From Comamonadaceae bacterium (lineage in GTDB: Bacteria > Pseudomonadota > Gammaproteobacteria > Burkholderiales > Burkholderiaceae_C): a DNA stretch of 5,054 bases. The first letter of the stretch is position 1. Each line of letters starts with the position of its first letter. Below, one piece after another: positions 1-4,646 of this stretch. Below the pieces are notes generated by a model. It was given only the letters and a program-made list of their open reading frames with translations. It made no database searches and had not been told where the DNA came from. The stretch covers positions 1-5,054 of the forward strand of contig CANBRV010000177.1 in the NCBI GenBank assembly GCA_947372005.1, given 5' to 3'. Both the position numbers and the translations under genes were made by a program.

Positions 1-228
1 TCCGAGCTGCACACCAAACGCACCAAGGCCATAGCGACCTGAGTCCGCGTCTTGTTCAATGAGCCCGAGTTTGCTAAAGCTCACCAAATACGGATGCGCT
101 TTGGCTGGTGTCATCTTGGCCGCGAGTGCCAAATCTTTCAGCGCCATCGCCAAGCCTGCATCTGCCAGCGCTTGCAGGAGCTTGCCGCCGACTTCGATGC
201 TTTGAATGCCACGAGATTTTGTTGTCAT
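1..228 (-). CDS. IclR-family transcriptional regulator, N-terminal part (runs off the left edge)
   Basis: Reading the minus strand from the ATG at 228 gives 76 codons open to the window edge. The protein begins MTTKSRGIQSIEVGGKLL and continues as a winged helix-turn-helix of the IclR type: an S-I-E-V-G-x-K-L-L-Q-A-L first helix (residues 10-21), a recognition region around ALKDLALAAKMTPAKAHPYL (29-48), then LVSFSKLGLIEQD and the wing ending in SGRYGLG (49-69). The C-terminal effector-binding domain lies outside the window. The start is constrained: an in-frame TAG lies seven codons upstream and no other start codon intervenes; no Shine-Dalgarno sequence precedes it. It is divergent from the hydroxylase-hmgA operon, the usual arrangement for an IclR-type regulator of the neighbouring catabolic genes. 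HmgR, which controls hmgABC in Pseudomonas putida, is also IclR-type. Regulation of this operon by an aromatic acid such as homogentisate or a hydroxyphenylacetate is inferred from position; activator or repressor cannot be told. Confidence 0.88.
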   Translation of the reverse strand, partial: MTTKSRGIQSIEVGGKLLQALADAGLAMALKDLALAAKMTPAKAHPYLVSFSKLGLIEQDADSGRYGLGAFGVQLG

Positions 229-281
229 GATGTAATTAAGTGTAAACTATAATTTCTCTATAACAAACGAATTTCACATTC
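229..281. promoter_or_regulatory. Divergent promoter/operator spacer between the regulator and the operon
   Basis: This 53-bp spacer is markedly AT-rich compared with the flanking genes. On the plus strand there is a perfect TATAAT at 248-253 and a TATAAC at 259-264, both possible -10 boxes. A TTGTCA at 222-227 would be a good -35, but it lies 20 bp from the TATAAT, longer than the normal 16-18 bp, so the real promoter may need an activator or use the second box. On the minus strand TTGTTA (complement of 261-266), 16 bp and TACACT (complement of 239-244) form a weak candidate for the regulator gene. CTATAA occurs as a direct repeat at 247-252 and 258-263, 11 bp apart, about one helical turn. 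A short inverted repeat, GAAT-5-ATTC (269-281), ends just before the first gene. These are candidate regulator sites by position only. Confidence 0.5.
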
Positions 282-1880
282 ATGAATTCAATTTCGACCC
301 AGGTTCTCATTGTTGGTGGCGGCCCTGTCGGCATGACGTTGGCGGCCTTGCTTGCCAAGCGCGGCGTGGAAGTGCTTGTGGTGGAAGCCGACGCCGCGTA
401 TTGCTCGGGCAGCCGCGCGACGTGTGTGTCACGCCGCTCGCTGGAGATCATGGGCTGGGCTGGGGCAGATGCCGCCATGATGGACAAAAGCCTGCCGTGG
501 TCGGATGGGCGCAGTTTTTACCGCGACCAGCAAGTGTTGCACTTTCAAATGCCCGCAGACCCGACGCAGCGCTTTGCGCCGATGGTCAATATCCAGCAGT
601 ATTACGTTGAAGAGTTTTCGCATAAGGCGTTACTCAAGACTTTGGGCGATGCTCGGCAGGCCACATCCAGTATGGCTTCTACAAGCGCCGATTCTGTTGT
701 TTTGTGGAATACGCGGCTCGTCTCACTGACTCAAAACGAATCTGGCGCATCTGCCAAACTAGTTGCGTCAGATGGCGCAGAGCAAACCATTCACGCCGAT
801 TGGGTCGTCGCTTGCGATGGCGGCAAGAGCACCGTGCGCGAGCAGCTGGGTCTGCGGCTAGAAGGTATGCAATACGACGGTCGTTACGTCATCGTCGATA
901 TCAAGCAAAAAACCAAACGTCCCACCGAGCGCTTGGCGTGGTTTGACCCGCCGTCTAATCCTGGCTCGACGATCTTGATGCATCGCCAGCCCGACGATGT
1001 GTGGCGCATCGACTATCAATTGCAAGACGGCGAAGATCCTGATGAGGCGATCAAACCTGAGAACGTGCTGCCGCGAGTGCAAAGCCACCTCAGCATGATT
1101 GGCGAGAACGAGCCGTGGGAGGTGATTTGGATTGCGATCTACAACGCCAAATGTTTGACGCTGCCAAGTTACAGGAAAAATCGTGTGTTCTTTGCAGGCG
1201 ATGCCGCGCACCTTGTGCCGATTTTTGGCGTACGCGGGCTCAACTCTGGCTTTGACGACGCGGGCAATTTGGCGTGGAAGTTGGCGCTGGTGATGCAAGG
1301 TCATGTGGAGAAGGGGGCTGAAGATAAATTGCTGGACAGCTACAGCACAGAGCGCGTTCACGCCACGCATGAGAACCTGCGCTACGGCGCGAAGAGCACC
1401 GAATTTATGTCGCCACCGCATCATGGTTTTAGTTTGATGCGCCAGGCAGCGCTGAGACTCTCGACGGTGGATAGTTCATTAAGTTCGCTTATCAATCCAC
1501 GGCAAAGCTTACCGATTGAATACGTGGGTTCACCGCTGAATTTGACGGAACAATCGGGTATGCCTGCCCCAGAGGCCATACTGGGTAAGGCTTCCAGCAG
1601 TGCCACCACACACTTGAGCCAATGTTTTGGCGACACATTTACGCTGCTCCAGCTAGAGGATTTAGACGCGGGCTCAAAAAACAACGTTCTCAAGCCGCAT
1701 CCACTGGTTCGTGTACTGACGCTTAAAAAATCTGATGCGCCGCAGGTTTATGAGCGTTACGCCGATAAGGGCGCTTGCGTGCTGATTCGACCTGATGGCT
1801 ACATCGCTGCTAGATGGGAAACTGCCCACGAGGTCAATCTGGATATGGCTTTAGCCAAGATGGGAGTCATCAATGAATAG
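282..1880 (+). CDS. Group A FAD-dependent aromatic hydroxylase A1, MhaA-like (probable 3-hydroxyphenylacetate-type 6-hydroxylase large component)
   Basis: This 532-aa flavoprotein monooxygenase would hydroxylate a phenolic substrate in the cytoplasm using NAD(P)H, O2 and FAD. The dinucleotide-binding motif GGGPVG is at residues 12-17, with the ribose-binding acidic residue E35 ending the second strand. The middle DG motif is CDGGKSTVR (178-186), and the FAD GD motif AGDAAHLVPIFGVRGLNSG spans 305-323. The C-terminal tail has the VLIRPDGYIAAR stretch typical of the thioredoxin-like domain of MhpA/phenol-hydroxylase-type enzymes. A distinctive NIQQYYVEE segment is shared with the paralog at 3015. 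The ATG start is fixed by an in-frame TAA at 261-263 with no other start codon between; there is no clear Shine-Dalgarno. The size is close to the reported 59.7 kDa of MhaA from P. putida U, and a 61-aa partner overlaps its stop by 8 bases, with hmgA downstream. Production of homogentisate from 3-hydroxyphenylacetate is therefore the best guess. Other meta- or para-hydroxylated phenyl acids are possible. Confidence 0.8.
   Translation: MNSISTQVLIVGGGPVGMTLAALLAKRGVEVLVVEADAAYCSGSRATCVSRRSLEIMGWAGADAAMMDKSLPWSDGRSFYRDQQVLHFQMPADPTQRFAPMVNIQQYYVEEFSHKALLKTLGDARQATSSMASTSADSVVLWNTRLVSLTQNESGASAKLVASDGAEQTIHADWVVACDGGKSTVREQLGLRLEGMQYDGRYVIVDIKQKTKRPTERLAWFDPPSNPGSTILMHRQPDDVWRIDYQLQDGEDPDEAIKPENVLPRVQSHLSMIGENEPWEVIWIAIYNAKCLTLPSYRKNRVFFAGDAAHLVPIFGVRGLNSGFDDAGNLAWKLALVMQGHVEKGAEDKLLDSYSTERVHATHENLRYGAKSTEFMSPPHHGFSLMRQAALRLSTVDSSLSSLINPRQSLPIEYVGSPLNLTEQSGMPAPEAILGKASSSATTHLSQCFGDTFTLLQLEDLDAGSKNNVLKPHPLVRVLTLKKSDAPQVYERYADKGACVLIRPDGYIAARWETAHEVNLDMALAKMGVINE
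1862..1866 (+). promoter_or_regulatory. Ribosome binding site for small protein B1
   Basis: GGGAG lies inside the 3' end of the upstream flavoprotein gene, 6 nt before the ATG at 1873. It supports this start for a gene that is otherwise easy to miss and implies translational coupling of the pair. Confidence 0.65.
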
Positions 1881-2058
1881 CACGGAACTGGATACGGCTT
1901 ACACCGCTTTGGCCGAAGCGGTTGGTCGCGTGGGCGAGACGAATGCATCTTTGATGCTGGCAACGCTTTCGCTTTCACTGATTTCCAAATTGGAAAACTT
2001 GGACGAGGCATTAACGCTTATCAAACAAGCAGAAGAATTAACAAAGGAAAAATCATGA
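1873..2058 (+). CDS. Small helical coupling protein B1, MhaB-like / DUF2783-like
   Basis: This 61-aa acidic, cysteine-free protein has no signal peptide or membrane segment and reads as helices: residues 5-19 (ELDTAYTALAEAVGR), 22-40 with the leucine-rich core LATLSLSLISKL, and 42-59 (NLDEALTLIKQAEELTKE). It overlaps the hydroxylase stop by 8 bases and its own TGA overlaps the next ATG (ATGA at 2055-2058). MhaB of P. putida U, an essential coupling protein for MhaA, has a reported mass of 6.3 kDa, which fits this length. It is homologous to the second small protein at 4451: without gaps from Y10 to L36 nine residues are identical, and both then have an L-x-EAL segment. The DUF2783 assignment is from memory of the short Y-x-AL...L-x-L-x-L pattern next to such flavoproteins. 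The expected role is to bind the flavoprotein and couple NAD(P)H oxidation to hydroxylation; this is inferred from size and context. Confidence 0.75.
   Translation: MNSTELDTAYTALAEAVGRVGETNASLMLATLSLSLISKLENLDEALTLIKQAEELTKEKS
2044..2048 (+). promoter_or_regulatory. Ribosome binding site for the MBL-fold gene
   Basis: AAGGA within the last codons of B1 lies 6 nt before the ATG at 2055. It supports the start that overlaps the B1 stop codon by four bases. Confidence 0.6.
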
Positions 2059-3011
2059 CTACCAAAAAATTTGCATCCCACGCCGACCTAGAGGAAAAGA
2101 AGGTCACGTTCGAGCAACTCTCGGAGCACGCGTGGGCGTACACCGCCGAGGGCGACCCCAACACGGGCATCGTGATTGGCGATGATGCCGTGCTGGTCGC
2201 CGACACGCAGGCCACGCCCGCTATGGCTGCCGACGTGATTCGCCGCATTCGGACGGTGACGGACAAGCCCATTAAATACGTGGTTCTGACGCACTATCAC
2301 GCGGTGCGGGTGCTGGGTGCATCGGCTTACGGTGCGGAGCAAATTCTGGCAAGTCAAGACACGCGTGACCTCATCGTTGAGCGAGGCGAGCAAGACAAGG
2401 CCAGCGAAATTGGTCGCTTTCCACGCCTGTTTGCAGGCGTCGAGACAGTGCCCGCTGGCATGACGTGGCCGACCATGACCTTTGTTGGCAAGATGACACT
2501 CTGGCTTGGCGGCGTAGAAGTGCAGCTCTTGCAACTGGGGCGTGGTCACACCAAGGGCGACACCGTGGTGTGGCTGCCCAAAGACAAAGTTTTGTTCTCG
2601 GGCGATTTGGTTGAGTTTGGTGCGACGCCGTATGCGGGCGATGCTTACTTTAAAGATTGGCCGCAAACTTTGGATGCACTTGCAGCGCTCAAACCTGCCA
2701 AGCTAGTGCCTGGCCGCGGTGCGGCTTTGCAAACGCCAGCCCTTGTGGCAGAAGGCCTCGCGCAGACCCGCTCGTTTGTGAGTGATGTGTATGCCAGCGT
2801 GCAAGCGGGTGTGGCGGCAGGGCACGATCTGCGCCGCGTGTACAAGGAAACCTTTGACAAGCTCGCGCCTAAATATGGCGACTGGGTCATCTTTAACCAC
2901 TGTATGCCGTTTGATGTGACACGCGCTTTTGACGAAGCGGGCGGCACACGCGACCCGCGTATTTGGACGGCCGAGCGCGATATCGAAATGTGGCAAAGTC
3001 TAGAGAGCTAA
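2055..3011 (+). CDS. Metallo-beta-lactamase-fold protein with a partly lost metal site
   Basis: This 318-aa protein has the MBL fold order: N-terminal strands (HAWAYTAEGDPNTGIVIGDDAVLVADTQ begins near residue 25), the first metal motif THYHAVR (79-85), GHTKGD (164-169), LFSGD (180-184) and LVPGRG (217-222). H80, H82, H165 and D184, the residues for one metal site, are present. The usual HxHxDH is HYHAVR, so the Asp and following His are V84 and R85, and the usual His of a PGHG motif is R221. A second metal therefore probably cannot bind in the normal way. The C-terminal part (from about 230) is helical and carries FNHCMPFDVTRAF (280-292). There is no signal peptide, so it is probably cytoplasmic. 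It lies between two hydroxylase pairs, and its start overlaps the B1 stop. Hydrolysis of an ester, thioester or lactone intermediate is possible but unproven; a non-catalytic role is also possible. I do not recognise a named homolog. Confidence 0.82.
   Translation: MTTKKFASHADLEEKKVTFEQLSEHAWAYTAEGDPNTGIVIGDDAVLVADTQATPAMAADVIRRIRTVTDKPIKYVVLTHYHAVRVLGASAYGAEQILASQDTRDLIVERGEQDKASEIGRFPRLFAGVETVPAGMTWPTMTFVGKMTLWLGGVEVQLLQLGRGHTKGDTVVWLPKDKVLFSGDLVEFGATPYAGDAYFKDWPQTLDALAALKPAKLVPGRGAALQTPALVAEGLAQTRSFVSDVYASVQAGVAAGHDLRRVYKETFDKLAPKYGDWVIFNHCMPFDVTRAFDEAGGTRDPRIWTAERDIEMWQSLES
3003..3007 (+). promoter_or_regulatory. Weak ribosome binding site for hydroxylase A2
   Basis: GAGAG at the end of the MBL-fold gene is the only purine-rich site before the second hydroxylase. 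It is 7 nt from the TTG at 3015 and 13 nt from the in-frame GTG at 3021, so spacing favours TTG, but the match is weak and the start stays uncertain. Confidence 0.4.
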
Positions 3012-3014
3012 GAC

Positions 3015-4457
3015 TTGCAAGTGCATCCCGTCATCATCGTAGGCGCTGGTCCCACAGGCCTCACGCTCGCGATCGACCTTGCGCAGCGCGGCGTGCGTGT
3101 GGTGCTGATTGATGGTGATGCACGGCGTGCGAAAGGATTGCCCTCAAACGGATCGAAAGCGATTTGCTTTGCCAAGCGCACGCTGGAAGTGTGGGACAAG
3201 CTGGGGGGGGACTTAGGGCAACGCATGGTGGACAAAGGCGTTCCGTGGAATGTGGGCAGAGTCTTTTTGCAAGACGACGAGGTGTACTCATTTAACTTGC
3301 AGGCAGGCCAAAGCTCGGAGCGTCCAGCCTTCATCAATTTGCAGCAGTACTACGCTGAAGAGTATTTGATGGACAGGGCGAAGGAGCTGCCATTGATAGA
3401 AATTAGGCTGGGGTCTACCGTCAAATCCATCAGGCAAGATGCTCTGCGAGCCACACTGGCTGTGGCTTGCACGAGTGCCGATTATGAAATCAGCGCGAGT
3501 TATGTGGTCGCTTGCGACGGTTCGCGCAGCACAGTTCGTAACTCTTTGGGACTGGAGAGCCAAGGCCGCATCTTTCAAGATCGCTTTTTAATTGCCGATG
3601 TGCGCATGACGGCGGACTTTCCAACTGAGCGCTGGTTTTGGTTTGATCCGCCCTTCCACCCGAATCAAAGTGTGCTCTTGCACCGTCAACCCGATAACGT
3701 CTGGCGGATTGATTTTCAGTTGGGCTGGGATGCCGACCCCGAGGAAGAAAAGAAGCCAGAGAACATCAGACCCCGCGTGCAAGCACTGCTGGATAAGGCT
3801 TGCATGAAGACGGAGTTCGAGCTGGTGTGGGCAAGCATCTACACTTTTTCGTGCGAGCGGATGGAACGCTTTGTGCACGACCGCGTGATTTTTGCTGGCG
3901 ATGCAGCGCATAGAGTGTCGCCGTTTGGCGCACGCGGCGCGAATTCTGGCGTGCAAGATGCGGAGAATTTGGCTTGGAAATTAGCGCTGGTGCTGGGCGG
4001 TAAATCACCCATAGCACTCATCGACAGCTACGGCATAGAGCGCGAATACGCTGCCGACGACAACATTAAACAATCGACACGCTCCACTGACTTCATCACG
4101 CCTAAGAGCGAAATCAGTCATGTTTTCCGCCGCGCGGTGCTCGATCTTGCGCGGCAGCATCCGTTTGCGCGAAGCTTGGTCAATAGTGGGCGTTTGTCAA
4201 CAGCAACGGGTTTGCGGTCCAGTCCGCTGCACACCACTGACGAGGATAACGGTAAGGGAGAAGTGTTTCCCTCCGGCGCACTTGCTGTAGGCAGTGTGAT
4301 GCATGGTCAAACCAATACTGACACGGACACGATTGAAAGAGATGGCGTTACGTATTTGGTTCGTCCCGATGGGCACATCGCTGCGCGGTGGTTGCATCCA
4401 ACCGAGCTGCTGGTGCAAGCCGCACGGAATAAGGCTTGTGGAGGCATGACATGCTAA
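3015..4457 (+). CDS. Group A FAD-dependent aromatic hydroxylase A2, paralog of the hydroxylase at 282
   Basis: From TTG at 3015 this is a 480-aa flavoprotein; an in-frame GTG at 3021 would give 478 aa. No ATG is available, because the MBL stop codon lies in the same frame only one codon upstream and the first FAD strand begins at once. GAGPTG is at residues 10-15 with acidic D33, CDGSRSTVR at 167-175 and AGDAAHRVSPFGARGANSG at 294-312. The tail YLVRPDGHIAARW matches A1. Around the GD motif 28 of 37 residues are identical to A1, and WFDPP, HRQPD, VWRID, KPEN, PRVQ and QQYY are shared. After the GD motif it is about 41 residues shorter than A1, so its thioredoxin-like C-terminal domain is reduced. 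K48 stands where A1 has R45. It overlaps its own small partner B2 by 7 bases. A different phenolic substrate feeding homogentisate or a related hydroquinone is inferred. Confidence 0.8.
   Translation: MQVHPVIIVGAGPTGLTLAIDLAQRGVRVVLIDGDARRAKGLPSNGSKAICFAKRTLEVWDKLGGDLGQRMVDKGVPWNVGRVFLQDDEVYSFNLQAGQSSERPAFINLQQYYAEEYLMDRAKELPLIEIRLGSTVKSIRQDALRATLAVACTSADYEISASYVVACDGSRSTVRNSLGLESQGRIFQDRFLIADVRMTADFPTERWFWFDPPFHPNQSVLLHRQPDNVWRIDFQLGWDADPEEEKKPENIRPRVQALLDKACMKTEFELVWASIYTFSCERMERFVHDRVIFAGDAAHRVSPFGARGANSGVQDAENLAWKLALVLGGKSPIALIDSYGIEREYAADDNIKQSTRSTDFITPKSEISHVFRRAVLDLARQHPFARSLVNSGRLSTATGLRSSPLHTTDEDNGKGEVFPSGALAVGSVMHGQTNTDTDTIERDGVTYLVRPDGHIAARWLHPTELLVQAARNKACGGMTC
3203..3210 (+). repeat. 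G8 homopolymer inside hydroxylase A2
   Basis: Eight consecutive G residues encode the end of Leu63, Gly64, Gly65 and the first base of Asp66. The frame is intact on both sides, judged by alignment to the paralog. Any one-base slip would truncate the protein early, so the tract is a possible mutation or sequencing-error hotspot. Confidence 0.85.
4440..4444 (+). promoter_or_regulatory. Ribosome binding site that decides the start of small protein B2
   Basis: GGAGG, the strongest Shine-Dalgarno match in the window, is 6 nt before the ATG at 4451 and 12 nt before the in-frame ATG at 4457. It lies downstream of the first base of the TTG at 4436, which excludes that longer start. Confidence 0.7.
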
Positions 4458-4645
4458 TGACACAAAACAATTTTGAATCAGCCGATGATTTTTATGAAGC
4501 GCTACTCATGGCGCATCAGGGCTTAACAACTGAGCAGAGTCACGCAATGAATGCGCGGTTGGTGCTCTTACTTGCTAACCACATTGGGTCGAATGAAGTT
4601 TTAAATGAAGCGTTGGCGCACGCCTGCGCCGCAATGGAGAAATGA
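4451..4645 (+). CDS. Small helical coupling protein B2, MhaB-like / DUF2783-like
   Basis: The chosen ATG gives 64 aa and is set by GGAGG 6 nt upstream; ATG 4457 (62 aa) is the alternative. The protein is helical: residues 10-22 (SADDFYEALLMAH), 27-45 with ARLVLLLANHI, and 49-62 (EVLNEALAHACAAM). It has no signal peptide and no transmembrane stretch long enough to be convincing. It overlaps the end of hydroxylase A2 by 7 bases and stops one base before hmgA. It is a diverged homolog of B1: Y15, A17, L18, A21, M33, A35, L37, L39 and L41 align without gaps to B1 residues 10-36, and the L-x-EAL segment follows after a three-residue insertion. The expected role is as the dedicated coupling partner of A2, by analogy with MhaB. 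Strong divergence between B1 and B2 suggests that each recognises only its own large subunit, which is inference. Confidence 0.72.
   Translation: MLMTQNNFESADDFYEALLMAHQGLTTEQSHAMNARLVLLLANHIGSNEVLNEALAHACAAMEK
4636..4639 (+). promoter_or_regulatory. Ribosome binding site for hmgA
   Basis: GGAG in the last codons of B2 is 7 nt before the hmgA ATG at 4647, supporting that start and coupling to the upstream small gene. Confidence 0.6.
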
Positions 4646-4646
4646 A

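Noticed and set aside
52..252. Plus-strand 66-codon open frame at the left edge
   Set aside because: It is antisense to the IclR-type helix-turn-helix, which is clearly the coding reading; the plus-strand product is Cys/His/Arg-rich and unlike a real protein.
858..1424. Long minus-strand open frame (188 codons) opposite hydroxylase A1
   Set aside because: It lies wholly antisense to a confidently identified flavoprotein, has no family motif and no ribosome site, and its His/Arg-rich composition is typical of a shadow frame.
2088..2666. Long minus-strand open frame (192 codons) opposite the MBL-fold gene
   Set aside because: It is antisense to conserved MBL motifs and shows no recognisable protein features; length is explained by the biased codon use of the real gene.
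3181..3240. Possible frameshift at the G8 tract in A2
   Set aside because: The protein aligns to A1 on both sides of the tract without a frame change (LEV...LGGD...VDKGVPW against LEI...MDKSLPW), so the gene is read as intact.
4436..4645. Longer B2 start at TTG 4436 (69 aa)
   Set aside because: The strong GGAGG at 4440-4444 would lie inside the gene, and the extra residues WRHD have no counterpart in B1; ATG 4451 has ideal spacing.
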